Shown here: piece after piece, positions 18,683 to 28,356 of the stretch | How the letters are laid out: each line of letters starts with the position of its first letter | Numbering within the stretch: position 1 is the stretch's first letter | Origin: Hoeflea sp. | GTDB lineage: Bacteria; Pseudomonadota; Alphaproteobacteria; Rhizobiales; Rhizobiaceae | Assembly (NCBI GenBank): GCA_020637795.1 | Contig: JACKJT010000001.1 | Coordinates: 1,550,001-1,614,000 of the forward strand | Reading direction: 5' to 3' | DNA length: 64,000 nucleotides | The notes under the pieces: generated by a model | Databases searched by the model: none | Seen by the model: only the letters and a program-made list of their open reading frames with translations | What the model was told of the DNA's origin: nothing | Position numbers and translations under genes: made by a program

Positions 18683-19336
18683 ATGCCGAACGCGCCCCTG
18701 ACCAAGCTGCTGGTTGCCAGCCACAATGCCGGCAAGATCTCGGAAATCCGCGATCTGTGCGGACCGCTCGGCGTCGAGGTCACCTCGGCGGCCGAACTCG
18801 GCCTTCCCGAACCCGAGGAAACCGGCGACACATTCGAAGCCAACGCCGCCACCAAGGCGCTGGCCGCGGCCAAGGCCTCCGGGCTGATCGCGCTGTCGGA
18901 TGATTCCGGTCTCGTGGTCGATGCATTGGGCGGCGCGCCGGGTGTCTACACCGCCGACTGGGCGACGCTGGAAGACGGCAGCCGCGATTTCATGATCGCC
19001 ATGCAGAAGGTCGAGGATGCGCTCAAGGCGCGCGGGGCGGACAGCGATGACCGCCGCACCGGCCGCTTCGTCAGCGTGCTGTGCCTGGCAACGCCAGAAG
19101 GCGAGACGAGCTTTTACCGCGGCGAGGCGCCGGGCGTGCTGGTCTGGCCGCCGCGCGGATCGCTCGGTTTCGGTTACGATCCGGTGTTCCGGCCCGAAGG
19201 GCACACCCGCACCTTCGGCGAGATGCCCGCCGAGGAAAAGCACGGCTGGAAGCCGGGCCAAGCCACGGCCCTGTCGCACCGGGCACGCGCCTTCAAGCTG
19301 TTTGCCGAACAATGCCTCGGTGTGCCTGCCACGTGA
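18683..19336 (+). CDS. rdgB: RdgB/HAM1 non-canonical purine NTP pyrophosphatase
   Basis: The 217-residue enzyme hydrolyses dITP, XTP and related damaged nucleotides to monophosphates, keeping them out of DNA. Family motifs are LLVASHNAGKISEI at the N-terminus, TFEANAATKA, LSDDSGLVVDAL and FGYDPVFRPEG. The ATG at 18683 is chosen since it gives the standard N-terminus; the stop overlaps the GTG start of hemW by four bases (GTGA). Confidence 0.95.
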   Translation: MPNAPLTKLLVASHNAGKISEIRDLCGPLGVEVTSAAELGLPEPEETGDTFEANAATKALAAAKASGLIALSDDSGLVVDALGGAPGVYTADWATLEDGSRDFMIAMQKVEDALKARGADSDDRRTGRFVSVLCLATPEGETSFYRGEAPGVLVWPPRGSLGFGYDPVFRPEGHTRTFGEMPAEEKHGWKPGQATALSHRARAFKLFAEQCLGVPAT

Positions 19337-20544
19337 CCACGCCCTCTCACCCAATTGACGGGAGTGCATCCGCCGTCGATACCATTGCGCCGGATACCGG
19401 CAAACCCGGTTTCGGCGTCTATCTGCATTGGCCGTTCTGCGCCGCCAAATGCCCCTATTGCGATTTCAACAGCCATGTCCGGCATGCAGGCATCGACCAG
19501 CAGGCCTATGTTGCCGCCTTCACCCGCGAAATCGCGGCGATGCGGGCACTCTCCGGCCCGCGGGTCGTCACCAGCATCTTTTTCGGCGGCGGGACGCCGT
19601 CGCTGATGTCGCCCGACACGGTCGGCGCCATTCTCGATGCGGTGCGCCAGGCCTGGGTGGTGCCCGAGGGGATCGAGATCACGCTCGAGGCCAATCCTTC
19701 CAGCGTCGAGGCAGGCCGGTTCCGCGGCTACCGAAAGGCCGGGGTCAACCGGGTGTCGATGGGCGTGCAGGCGCTCAATGATGCCGATCTCAAGCGGCTG
19801 GGCCGGCTGCACGACCGGGCCGAGGCGCTGAAGGCCATCGGGCTGGCGCGCGACATCTTTCCACGCATGTCGTTCGACCTGATCTACGCCCGCCCCGAGC
19901 AGACGGCCGAAGCCTGGGCGGCGGAGCTTGAGGAGGCGATTTCCCTGGCCGCCGACCATCTGTCGCTCTACCAGCTGACCATCGAGGAAGGCACGCCGTT
20001 CTACGGCCTGCACAAGGCCGGCAAGCTGATCGTTCCCGACGGCGAGCTTTCGGCGGAGCTTTACGAACTGACCCGCCAGGTCTGCGAAAGCCACGGGCTG
20101 CCGGCCTACGAGGTGTCCAACCATGCCCGGTCGGGCGCGGAAAGCCGCCACAACCTCACCTACTGGCGCTATGGCGACTATGCCGGCATCGGTCCCGGCG
20201 CGCATGGCCGGCTGTCAACCAAAACCGGGAAAATCGCCACGGCGACCGAGCGTACGCCGGAGACATGGCTGAAGCTGGTGGCGGAAAACGGTCATGGCAT
20301 GGTCGAGACCACAGAGCTGACCGCCTCCGAGCAGGCCGACGAGTTGCTGCTGATGGGGCTGCGGCTGCGCGAGGGAATCAACCTCAAGCGCTGGGGCGCT
20401 CTGGCCGGGCGCGGTCTCGACCCCGACCGCACCGGTTTCCTGATCCATCACGGCATGATCGAACAGATGGACGCGGACCGGATCCGCTGTACGCCCGCCG
20501 GCATGCTGGTGCTTGACGCGGTGGTGGCCGATCTGGCGTTCTGA
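19333..20544 (+). CDS. hemW: HemW-type radical SAM heme chaperone
   Basis: A 403-residue HemN-like protein. The radical SAM cluster motif is CAAKCPYCDF (CxxxCxxC) within LHWPFCAAKCPYCDFNSH near residue 35, followed by FFGGGTPSLMSP. It has the single-residue arrangement typical of HemW rather than true HemN. HemW proteins bind heme and are thought to deliver it to apo-enzymes. GTG 19333 overlaps the rdgB stop codon, implying translational coupling; the reading frame extends upstream inside rdgB but this is not coding. Confidence 0.9.
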   Translation: MTTPSHPIDGSASAVDTIAPDTGKPGFGVYLHWPFCAAKCPYCDFNSHVRHAGIDQQAYVAAFTREIAAMRALSGPRVVTSIFFGGGTPSLMSPDTVGAILDAVRQAWVVPEGIEITLEANPSSVEAGRFRGYRKAGVNRVSMGVQALNDADLKRLGRLHDRAEALKAIGLARDIFPRMSFDLIYARPEQTAEAWAAELEEAISLAADHLSLYQLTIEEGTPFYGLHKAGKLIVPDGELSAELYELTRQVCESHGLPAYEVSNHARSGAESRHNLTYWRYGDYAGIGPGAHGRLSTKTGKIATATERTPETWLKLVAENGHGMVETTELTASEQADELLLMGLRLREGINLKRWGALAGRGLDPDRTGFLIHHGMIEQMDADRIRCTPAGMLVLDAVVADLAF

Positions 20545-20837
20545 CCGCAGCAACGGCAATCGGCGGCCCCCTGGCAGCATTGCAGCCGGCTTGAAGGCGA
20601 CAAGCAACATGCTGCATCCCGCTCAAGCCGGGCGGCCGCGCTCGTCAACAAGCCAGCCGCACTTTCTGCCTGCACCGCCGGCTCATCACAGTATTCGCGT
20701 TGAACGTCTTGAGCTGACAGGCGAGATCCTGCCCGCTGCCAAGTATTGAAAATTGACTCTGCTCGCTTCATTTTCGCGCAAGCTTTCGTCAGTATGCATT
20801 CATATATTATTTAGTTAATTTATAGGGGCAGCTGAAT
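20545..20837. other. Intergenic DNA upstream of the GGDEF-EAL gene
   Basis: 293 bases without a supported gene. The last ~80 bases are AT-rich (20789-20822, with TATATTATTTAGTTAATT), unlike the flanks, and probably hold the promoter of the GGDEF-EAL gene starting at 20838. No hairpin with a T-run was seen after hemW. Confidence 0.45.
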
Positions 20838-23012
20838 ATGTCCGCATTTTTCTCGTTCCTGAAGGGAACAACCGGCAGAGCGACCGCTCTGCTGGTACTC
20901 ATTGTTTCTGCTACAATTCTGATCACCGCCACTCTCGGTTACTTCAAACTCTACGAAGTGACGGCGACGAACTCCTCGGTCCGCATCGACCGTGCCGCGC
21001 GCGCGGCGACGGCACTGTTTGCGGAACGGCTCGCGTCCGAATTCACCGCCATCCGCGACGAAAACGGCCGCCCTCAGGCGCTTCGGATCAAGAGTGCCGA
21101 CACCGCCGCACCGCTTACCTTCCGGGAGGGGCACGATACGCTTCTCAAGGAAATCGGCGCGATCAACCAGGGCGCCGCCAACCTGTTCAGGCTCAATCCC
21201 GAAACGCAGGCTTTCGACCGTTTCGCCACGACCTTCAGGAAACCGGACGGGTCGATGCCGCCGCCGATGTCGATCGGCATCCTGCATCCCGCCTATGACA
21301 ACCTCATCAACAACCGGCCGCACCTAGGCGAGGTGCCGGTCATGGGCCGGATGCGTCTGGCCTACCTGACGCCGATCCAGGCCGCCAGCGGCGCCATCGC
21401 CGGCGCGCTGGCCGTCGATGTCGGCTGGGTCGACGATCTGGTGGCGGCAAAGACCGAGCTGCGCTGGCAGATCATCGTCGCGACCGGCCTCATCCTCGTG
21501 CTTGTCGCGGCCTTCGGAGCGGCCAGCATGGGCGCGGAGATGAAGCCGCTCAGGGTGCTGTCAAAATACGCCGACGATCTTGCAGCGGGCGTGCCGAGCG
21601 GCGCGGTCCCCTACAGCACACGGGACGACGAGATCGGTGCGCTGGCGCAGGGGCTCGAGCGGGTCGTGGCGCTGCAGGACAAGCTCGCCCACCTCGCCTA
21701 CACGGATTCGCTGACAGGGCTTTCCAACCGCGGCCGCTATCTCTCCGACCTGGAAACCGCGCTGGACGAAAGCCTTTCCGGCAAGCGCAAATGGGTGCTG
21801 ATACATCTCGATCTCGACAAGTTCAAAAAGATCAACGACGCCTACGGGCAGACGGCCGGCGACAGCCTGCTGAAGGTGGCAGCCTCCCGGATCAAGGAGA
21901 CCGCGGGCGATGGCGCACGCATTGCCCGTCTGGCCGCCGATCATTTCACCATCCTTATCGGCGATGGCCGGTCCGCCGACCAGGTGTCTGTGCTGGCCGG
22001 AAAGCTGCTGAACGCGCTGCATCAGCCGATCGAGCTGCGGGCAGGCGAATTTCACATAACGGGATCGGCCGGCATCGTTCTGCTGCAGCATGATGCCAGA
22101 GATGCGGACGAGGCTCATCGCAATGCCGGCCTGGCGCTGCGCAAGGCGAAGGCCACGGGCGACCGGGCGGTGATCTTCTCCTCCGAGCTGCATGACGAGT
22201 TCGAAAATTACATCCGGATGGAGCGAATTCTCCGGCTGGCGATCCAGGAGCGGGAGATCGAGATCCACTTCCAGCCGCAGATCGACCCGTCGACGAACCA
22301 GCTCGCGGGTGTCGAGGCGCTGGCCCGCTGGACCCATCCGGCGGAAGGACCGATTTCTCCGGGGCTTTTCATTCCCATCGCGGAGAGCAGCGGGCAGATC
22401 GTCGATCTGGGAACGCTTATCCTCGATCTCGCCTGCGAGCAGGCCGCGAAATGGCGCGAGAAGAATTTCGATTTCAGGCACATCTCGGTGAATGTGTCGC
22501 CAATCCAGCTGTGGCAGTCCAACTTCGTCGCGGTGGTAAAAGACGCGCTCAACCGTCATGGCCTGTCCGGCAGCGAGATCTGCATCGAAATCACCGAAGG
22601 GGTGTTTGTCGACCAGAGCGAACGGCGGATCGAGAAGGTTCTCTCGGCAATCCGGGAGCTCGGCGTGCTGCTGTCGCTTGACGATTTCGGCTCGGGTTAT
22701 TCATCGCTCGGCTATCTCAACCGCCTGCCGTTCGACCAGCTGAAAGTCGACAGGAGCTTTATCTCCGACATCGACACCGATGTGCGCAAGCAGAAGGTGC
22801 TGCGGGGCATTCTCGAACTGGGCCGCGGCCTCGGTTTCAGTATCGTCATTGAAGGAGCGGAGACCGGCGAAGAGGTGGCGGTGATCCGGAAAATGGGCTG
22901 TGACGCCATTCAGGGCTTCTACTACTCGAGGCCGGCGCCTGCCCTTCTGATCCCGGAAGTGGTCAAGAAGATCGCCCGCTCGCTGCCGGAATCCGAGGCC
23001 CGCACGGCCTGA
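20838..23012 (+). CDS. Membrane-bound GGDEF-EAL protein with degenerate GGDEF site
   Basis: A 724-residue c-di-GMP protein. Hydrophobic segments near residues 14-36 and 207-232 flank a periplasmic sensor of ~170 residues; a HAMP-like linker follows (~235-285). The GGDEF domain begins at LAYTDSLTGLSNRGRYL, but the signature loop reads LAADHFTIL where an active cyclase has GGDEF, so synthesis is unlikely. The EAL domain (~455-715) looks intact: GVEALARWTHP, NVSPIQLW, EITEGVF, LDDFGSGYSSL and KVDRSFI. It is therefore predicted to be a phosphodiesterase with a GTP-sensing or structural GGDEF part. It converges with another GGDEF-EAL gene (41 bases between stops). Confidence 0.88.
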   Translation: MSAFFSFLKGTTGRATALLVLIVSATILITATLGYFKLYEVTATNSSVRIDRAARAATALFAERLASEFTAIRDENGRPQALRIKSADTAAPLTFREGHDTLLKEIGAINQGAANLFRLNPETQAFDRFATTFRKPDGSMPPPMSIGILHPAYDNLINNRPHLGEVPVMGRMRLAYLTPIQAASGAIAGALAVDVGWVDDLVAAKTELRWQIIVATGLILVLVAAFGAASMGAEMKPLRVLSKYADDLAAGVPSGAVPYSTRDDEIGALAQGLERVVALQDKLAHLAYTDSLTGLSNRGRYLSDLETALDESLSGKRKWVLIHLDLDKFKKINDAYGQTAGDSLLKVAASRIKETAGDGARIARLAADHFTILIGDGRSADQVSVLAGKLLNALHQPIELRAGEFHITGSAGIVLLQHDARDADEAHRNAGLALRKAKATGDRAVIFSSELHDEFENYIRMERILRLAIQEREIEIHFQPQIDPSTNQLAGVEALARWTHPAEGPISPGLFIPIAESSGQIVDLGTLILDLACEQAAKWREKNFDFRHISVNVSPIQLWQSNFVAVVKDALNRHGLSGSEICIEITEGVFVDQSERRIEKVLSAIRELGVLLSLDDFGSGYSSLGYLNRLPFDQLKVDRSFISDIDTDVRKQKVLRGILELGRGLGFSIVIEGAETGEEVAVIRKMGCDAIQGFYYSRPAPALLIPEVVKKIARSLPESEARTA

Positions 23013-23053
23013 TCCCCGCACTGGCCGCATCCGTCAACCGCAAGGCGGGAAGC

Positions 23054-24994
23054 CTATCCCGTCATGCGGACCGGATTGCGGACCGGCAGAAAACCGGCGA
23101 TTTCGGTTTCCGCGACGGGCGGGGAATAGAAATAGCCCTGGACCAAGACGCCGCCGAGCTTTTTCAAGGCATCGAGCTCCTCGCCGGTCTCGACCCCTTC
23201 GATGACGCAGCCCAGCCCCATGTCGGAGCTCAGCGCCAGCAGCGATTTGACGATCTTGTAGCTGGCCGGATTCTGGTGAAGGCCGGAGACGAAGCTGCGG
23301 TCGATCTTGATCTTGGTCAGCGGCAGGGCGTGCAGCTGGCTGAGGCTCGAATAGCCGGTCCCGAAGTCATCGAGCGCGATGCCGCAACCGAGGATCTTGA
23401 AGACCTCGATCGACGCCTTGGCCTGGCTGAAATCATACATCATCGCCGTTTCGGTGATTTCGAGATCAAGCCGCCTGGGATCAATGCCGCTCGACAGAAT
23501 GATGCTGGCGATCGTCGCCACACTGTCGGGAGAGCTGATGTCATGGGTCGACAGATTGAATGAAAGGCCGACATTGTCCGGCCAGCGGCAGGCCGCGGCC
23601 AGCGCCTTCCTGAGCAGCACGCATGTCAGGTCGCCGATCAGGCCTATCCGTTCGGCAACGGGAATGAAAAGAGCCGGCGACACCGATCCCAGCACCGGGC
23701 TGTTCCAGCGGGCAAGGGCCTCGAAAGCCATCGTCCGTCCGGTCTGGATATCGATGATGGGCTGAAACAGGACGGTAAGTTCGGCATCGAGATCCGCCCT
23801 GCTGAGCACCTGTTCAAGCTGCTGGTTCTGCTCGATGGCAGCGACGTGCTCGCTTGTGAACAGCAACGCATGGCCGCGGTTGCTGCGCTTGCCCTGATAC
23901 AGGGCGTAGTCGGCCCGCTCATAGAGCTGGTGGACATCGTCGGCCAGCTGCGGGTAGACCGAAAACCCGACAGAACCGGAGATCTGAACCGTCGCCTCGG
24001 CCAGCACAAAGGGGGCCCGCAACGCCGTGCAAATCTCTTCGCCCAGGGCCAGCAGTTCCGCATCATCGGGGCAATCGGTCACCGTCAGGGCAAACTCGTC
24101 GCCGCCAAGCCGGGATATCTGCCCATTGCTGCCGGCAAGGCCGGAGAGGCGCTGCCCGACTTCGTAGAGCAGGGCGTCGCCAACGGTGTGGCCATAAAGG
24201 TCGTTGACGGGCTTGAAGCCATCCAGATCGATGACGCCAACGGCCAGGCGCTTGCCCTCGGACTCGGCAAAGGCCTCCTCGAGCTGCGTGAAAAACTGGC
24301 GGCGGTTGGCAAGCCCGGTCAGGCTGTCGAGATTTGCAATGCGTGCATTTTCCCGGTTGGCGAGCTCAAGCTTGGTTCGTGCGCCCACCGCAGCGGCGAA
24401 ATGCCGGTACTGCACGGTCACGATCAGAAGCATTGCAGCCGAGACCAGCACCAGGTTGACCGCCATGCCGAAGAAATACGGAATGCCCGCTATGCTGAAA
24501 TACAGGACGAACAGGGTGTTGATGACAATAGCGACGATAAAGGCCGCCGACGGCAGCTGCTGCAGGCAGATGATGACTCCAAGCCCGGTGATGCCGACGA
24601 AAAAGGCGATGTTGCCATGCATATAGGCATCGCCATAGGGGTAGAGAGACAGTGCCCAGACAGCAAGGCCAGCGGTCAGGATGAAGCTGAACTGGTTGGT
24701 CCGGGTCAGCGCCTTGTGGGCGGCTTCTGCCGTGGGGCTGCTGCGCCTCGAGCGCCACCAGGCTGCGGTGCGGACACAGCAGATCAACGTGATGACCGAT
24801 GGAATCCAGAATGTAAGCCAGGCGGGCGCTTCCGGCGTGAAGGTGATGGCAAGCGCCCAAGCGTTGATCAGCACGATGGAGTACATCAACGGCACCTGGC
24901 TCGAGAAAACCTCAAACTGGGCCTTGAGCAGATCGGCATTCCCTGCGGGAACCGTTACCAGACGTTTCAATAGGGAATACACTGACTTCATCAC
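23054..24994 (-). CDS. Membrane-bound bifunctional GGDEF-EAL protein
   Basis: A 646-residue protein with about five or six hydrophobic helices (~residues 35-195) forming an uncharacterised membrane sensor. The GGDEF domain (~220-375) has an intact SRLGGDEFALTV loop, but the inhibitory RxxD site is not present at its usual position (GSNG there). The EAL domain (~395-640) retains AFEALARWNSP, NLSTHDI, EITETAM, LDDFGTGYSSL and KIDRSFV. Both activities could be present. It is convergent with the GGDEF-EAL gene at 20838; the two are unlike in sensor domain and in GGDEF integrity. Confidence 0.88.
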   Translation of the reverse strand: MMKSVYSLLKRLVTVPAGNADLLKAQFEVFSSQVPLMYSIVLINAWALAITFTPEAPAWLTFWIPSVITLICCVRTAAWWRSRRSSPTAEAAHKALTRTNQFSFILTAGLAVWALSLYPYGDAYMHGNIAFFVGITGLGVIICLQQLPSAAFIVAIVINTLFVLYFSIAGIPYFFGMAVNLVLVSAAMLLIVTVQYRHFAAAVGARTKLELANRENARIANLDSLTGLANRRQFFTQLEEAFAESEGKRLAVGVIDLDGFKPVNDLYGHTVGDALLYEVGQRLSGLAGSNGQISRLGGDEFALTVTDCPDDAELLALGEEICTALRAPFVLAEATVQISGSVGFSVYPQLADDVHQLYERADYALYQGKRSNRGHALLFTSEHVAAIEQNQQLEQVLSRADLDAELTVLFQPIIDIQTGRTMAFEALARWNSPVLGSVSPALFIPVAERIGLIGDLTCVLLRKALAAACRWPDNVGLSFNLSTHDISSPDSVATIASIILSSGIDPRRLDLEITETAMMYDFSQAKASIEVFKILGCGIALDDFGTGYSSLSQLHALPLTKIKIDRSFVSGLHQNPASYKIVKSLLALSSDMGLGCVIEGVETGEELDALKKLGGVLVQGYFYSPPVAETEIAGFLPVRNPVRMTG

Positions 24995-25181
24995 TTGCGG
25001 AGGCCGTCATCAAATTGAGAAAAGAAACACTCCCGTTAAAAAAACATCGTGTATATTAAATTAGAGTTTCCGGAACCCGCTCTTGGCCGCATGCATCCGG
25101 TCAGCCTTGAAAACCCGCTTGCCCTGACACCGGTGACGAACCGTCCGGTCTGGGCGCTCACATGAAGGAACAGGCTGCCTG

Positions 25182-25943
25182 ATGCTCGCCACCCTGACGC
25201 AGTACACCGGGCTTGCCGCGGCTGACCTCCTGATTGTCCTGGCCGCGGTGTTCATGGCCGGGCTGATCCGCGGTTTTGCCGGCTTCGGCCTGTCGGCCAT
25301 CGTGATGGCATCGGTCGCCGTCCTGATCCCTCCGGTCGAACTGATCCCGATGTGCTTTCTGCTCGAGGGCGCGGCGAGCCTGGCGATGTTCCGGGGCGGC
25401 ATGGCGCACGCCAACATGAAGATCGTCTGGGGCCTGGTGGTCTGTTCGGCCATCGGCATGCCGCTTGGGCTGCTCGCCACCACGAGCATCGATGTCGAGC
25501 TGTCGCGGAAACTGGCGCTGAGCCTGATCCTGACGCTGACGCTGGCGCAGTTCTTCAGGCTGAAACCGGCCTTCCTGGGCACCCCGAAAGGCCTCTACGC
25601 CAGCGGCCTGACCGCCGGGATCGCCACCGGGCTGGCGTCCGTCGGCGGCATGGTGATCGCGCATTACGTGCTGGCCAGCGAAGCGCCGCCCAGACAGATG
25701 CGCGCATCGCTGGTGATGTTTCTGGCGATCAGCCTGTTCACCTCACTGGTTTCGCTCATCGCCTATGACCTGATGACCATGCAGGCGATCTGGCGCGGCG
25801 TGCTGATGACGCCGGTAGTGCTCATCGGCGTGTTTGCCGGGATCCGGCTGTTCCACCCGGCCTACGAGCACCTCTACAAGGCCGCGTGTCTTGCGCTGCT
25901 CGCGCTCTTGTCGACGGCAGGCCTGATCAGCCAGGTATTCTGA
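25182..25943 (+). CDS. TauE/SafE-family membrane transporter
   Basis: A 253-residue protein of eight or so hydrophobic helices. It shows the family's paired glycine-rich repeats, including MAGLIRGFAGFGLSAIVMA in the first half and LTAGIATGLASVGGMVIAHY in the second. The TauE/SafE group exports sulfite, sulfoacetate or other organic anions, but members are diverse and the substrate here cannot be told. It stands alone between divergent and convergent neighbours. Confidence 0.82.
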   Translation: MLATLTQYTGLAAADLLIVLAAVFMAGLIRGFAGFGLSAIVMASVAVLIPPVELIPMCFLLEGAASLAMFRGGMAHANMKIVWGLVVCSAIGMPLGLLATTSIDVELSRKLALSLILTLTLAQFFRLKPAFLGTPKGLYASGLTAGIATGLASVGGMVIAHYVLASEAPPRQMRASLVMFLAISLFTSLVSLIAYDLMTMQAIWRGVLMTPVVLIGVFAGIRLFHPAYEHLYKAACLALLALLSTAGLISQVF

Positions 25944-25967
25944 ACGCAGCATCAAATCCGGTAGGAA

Positions 25968-26672
25968 TCAGCCGATCCATTCGAATGCCTTGGCCAGATA
26001 ACTCCTGCCACCATTTTCCTGTATTCTTCCGTGGGCCATCACAACTCGACGCGGATTCCAGCCCAGAACCTTGTCGCGCGCGGCGCGCAGGGAGCCTTTC
26101 GACAGGAACGACCAGCGCACCTCCAGCGGGGCATAGCCTTTCCCTTCGACGATGCCCCAGACCCGGGCGATCCAGCGCTTCCAGGCCGACCAGTGCCGCC
26201 GCAGGAAATCCTCGGTGAAGTTCTCCGACATGTCTGCAATGATCGCTGTTTGGGATGCCCGGTGGAATAACACGATTTCATCGAGGAAACCGGATCCGCG
26301 GAACCATGCCTGGTCGATGTCCTGCCGCCAGACTTCCGGCGGATTGTCTTCCAGCGGCGCTTCGAATGCCAGATCCGTCCGCTTGCTGATCGTCGATTGC
26401 GGCCCCCAAAGCCGGGCTTCCGGATAGGCGGCGTGCCAGTCCTGCAGATAGAGGTGATGGATCTTGTTGGGGCTGACGAGATGCGCCGGTTGACCCAGTT
26501 GTTCAATCTCGGCCCGCAATCCGGATGTCAGGGCGATCGGCGACCACACCCAGAGACCGCCATCGGCCAACCGGACAACGACGCAGCGGGTCGGATAGGG
26601 AAATCCGTAGAAATCGACGATGTCCCCGTCAGCGATCCATATATCATTTGCCAGTTGCTGCAGAGTACCCAT
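25968..26672 (-). CDS. DUF4336 domain protein (metallo-hydrolase-like)
   Basis: A 234-residue protein matching the DUF4336 pattern: GGLWVWSPIALT, HLVSPNKIHHLYLQDW (His-rich, similar to a degenerate metallo-beta-lactamase motif), then a GFLDEIVLFHRASQTAIIADMSEN segment and RVVMAHGR near the C-terminus. The fold is thought to be related to metallo-beta-lactamases, but the canonical HxHxDH is missing, so no catalytic activity is assigned. It converges with the TauE/SafE-like gene (24 bases between the stops). Confidence 0.7.
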   Translation of the reverse strand: MGTLQQLANDIWIADGDIVDFYGFPYPTRCVVVRLADGGLWVWSPIALTSGLRAEIEQLGQPAHLVSPNKIHHLYLQDWHAAYPEARLWGPQSTISKRTDLAFEAPLEDNPPEVWRQDIDQAWFRGSGFLDEIVLFHRASQTAIIADMSENFTEDFLRRHWSAWKRWIARVWGIVEGKGYAPLEVRWSFLSKGSLRAARDKVLGWNPRRVVMAHGRIQENGGRSYLAKAFEWIG

Positions 26673-26948
26673 GATACTTCCCGGACCCGTTCCTCATTTC
26701 GTTATAGCCGCCATGTTGCACCCCGTTTGTGACAATAGTCAGAGGATCGAGGCGGATCCTCATGAACATGAAGGCATGACCGGTCTGGTATCCAACGACA
26801 TTGGGCGCAAGGCGGTTGGACCGAGGGGGTGGAGAAAGGACTAGTTTCCGCCCGCACACCTCTCGCACCGCGTTCGAAAAACCTGCTAAACCGGGACGGT
26901 ATGAAACATGCCCGCCTGCAACAGACCAGGCCGGGTTGCGGGGCAAAC

Positions 26949-27908
26949 ATGACACGCAGGAAATCGACGGCTTCGGCAGACAGCGGCAACATGGCGATGG
27001 CGGAAGGCGGCCAGCCGGCGCGGTCTTTCCGTATCGGTGCGCACGAGATCGCCGCACGGCCGCTCGAGCCTGGGCTCTACCTGGTGTCGACGCCGATCGG
27101 AAACCTGGGCGACATGACGATCCGCGGGCTAGAGACGCTGGCCGGCGCCGACATCATCGCCTGTGAGGACACCCGCGTCAGCCGGGTGCTGCTCGACCGT
27201 TTCGGCATCACGACAAGACCCTACGCCTATCACGAACACAATGCGGAGCGCGCCGGGCCGAAGCTGATGGCGGCGCTTGAAGCGGGCAAGAGCGTGGCGC
27301 TGATCTCCGACGCCGGCACGCCGCTGGTCTCCGATCCGGGCTACCGGATCTCGCAGACCGCGATCGAGGCCGGAGTGCCGGTGATCCCGATTCCCGGCGC
27401 CTCGGCGCCGATGGCGGCCCTTGTTGCCTCGGGCCTGCCCAGCGACACCTTCCTGTTCGCCGGCTTCCTGCCATCCAAGGACAAGGCGCGGCGCGACCGG
27501 CTTGCGGGTTTTTCGGCGACTGAAGCGACGCTGATGTTCTTCGAAAGCCCGAACCGGCTGGCGGCCTGCCTGAAATCCGCCGCCGACGTGCTCGGCCCCG
27601 ACCGGCCGGCGGCCGTCTGCCGGGAACTGACCAAAGCCTACGAGGAAATCCGGCGCGGCACGCTGGGCGAGCTTGCGGCCAGTTACGTGGACGAAAACAT
27701 CCGCGGCGAGATCGTGCTGGTGATCGGTCCCGGCTCGACGCCGCCGCCCTCGGAGGACGATGTCGAGACGCTGCTGGCGAGGCTTGCGAGCGAGCTGCCC
27801 GCCGGCAAGGCGGCGACGGAAGCGGCCCGGCTGACCGGGCTCAACCGCAAGGATCTCTATCAGCGCTTGCTCGCCATGAAAGCCGCCTCGCCGAAAGGTG
27901 GGGCGTGA
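26949..27908 (+). CDS. rsmI: 16S rRNA (cytidine-1402-2'-O)-methyltransferase RsmI
   Basis: RsmI methylates C1402 in the decoding centre of 16S rRNA. Motifs are GLYLVSTPIGNLGDMTIRGL, CEDTRVSRVLLDRF, LISDAGTPLVSDPGYRI and PIPGASAPMAALVASGL, all diagnostic. From ATG 26949 it is 319 residues; the N-terminal ~30 residues are variable, and ATG 26901 or 26829 would only lengthen that part. The stop overlaps the yraN start codon. The rsmI-yraN pair is widely conserved. Confidence 0.93.
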   Translation: MTRRKSTASADSGNMAMAEGGQPARSFRIGAHEIAARPLEPGLYLVSTPIGNLGDMTIRGLETLAGADIIACEDTRVSRVLLDRFGITTRPYAYHEHNAERAGPKLMAALEAGKSVALISDAGTPLVSDPGYRISQTAIEAGVPVIPIPGASAPMAALVASGLPSDTFLFAGFLPSKDKARRDRLAGFSATEATLMFFESPNRLAACLKSAADVLGPDRPAAVCRELTKAYEEIRRGTLGELAASYVDENIRGEIVLVIGPGSTPPPSEDDVETLLARLASELPAGKAATEAARLTGLNRKDLYQRLLAMKAASPKGGA

Positions 27909-28273
27909 GCGCGGGCGACAGGCTCGACAGGAAACGGCGCTCCGAGCGCAAGGGCCGCCGTGCCGAGTGGCTCGCCGCGCTCGCCCTGATGCTCAAGGGC
28001 TACCGCATCACCGCCCTGCGCTACCGCACCCCGGTGGGAGAAATCGACATCGTGGCGCGCAAACGCGATCTCGTTGCCTTCGTCGAGGTCAAGGCGCGGC
28101 GGGATCTGGCCGCGGGCATCGACGCGGTGAGTTATCCGGCACAGCGGCGGATCGCGGCCGCGGGCGAATTGTTCATCAGCCGGCAGCGGGATTCGGCCAA
28201 ACTCTCCTGGCGGCATGACGTCATCGTCGTCAGCCCGTGGAAGTGGCCGGTGCATCTGGAGGATGCGTTTTAG
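27905..28273 (+). CDS. yraN: YraN (UPF0102) family nuclease-fold protein
   Basis: A 122-residue protein with the restriction-endonuclease-like core GEIDIVARKRDLVAFVEVKAR (acidic residues and EVK, the nuclease signature) and the typical upstream RKGRRAEWLAA helix. No confirmed substrate is known for the family. Its GTG start overlaps the rsmI stop by four bases (GTGA), so it is translationally coupled to rsmI. Confidence 0.9.
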   Translation: MSAGDRLDRKRRSERKGRRAEWLAALALMLKGYRITALRYRTPVGEIDIVARKRDLVAFVEVKARRDLAAGIDAVSYPAQRRIAAAGELFISRQRDSAKLSWRHDVIVVSPWKWPVHLEDAF

Positions 28274-28310
28274 GGGGTGACGGCCCCCTCCCCCGTTGCA
28301 ATCTCCCCCT

Positions 28311-28329
28311 CCCTCACCCTATGTGAGGG
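28311..28329 (+). terminator. Hairpin between yraN and gshB
   Basis: CCCTCAC and GTGAGGG flank a five-base loop (CCTAT), a 7 bp stem with no T-run downstream. It follows a C-rich stretch (28284-28310). It could be a terminator-like or mRNA-stabilising structure; similar C-rich intergenic hairpins occur elsewhere in this window. Confidence 0.35.
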
Positions 28330-28356
28330 CATCAGATTGGCGGAGAGACCCTACCC

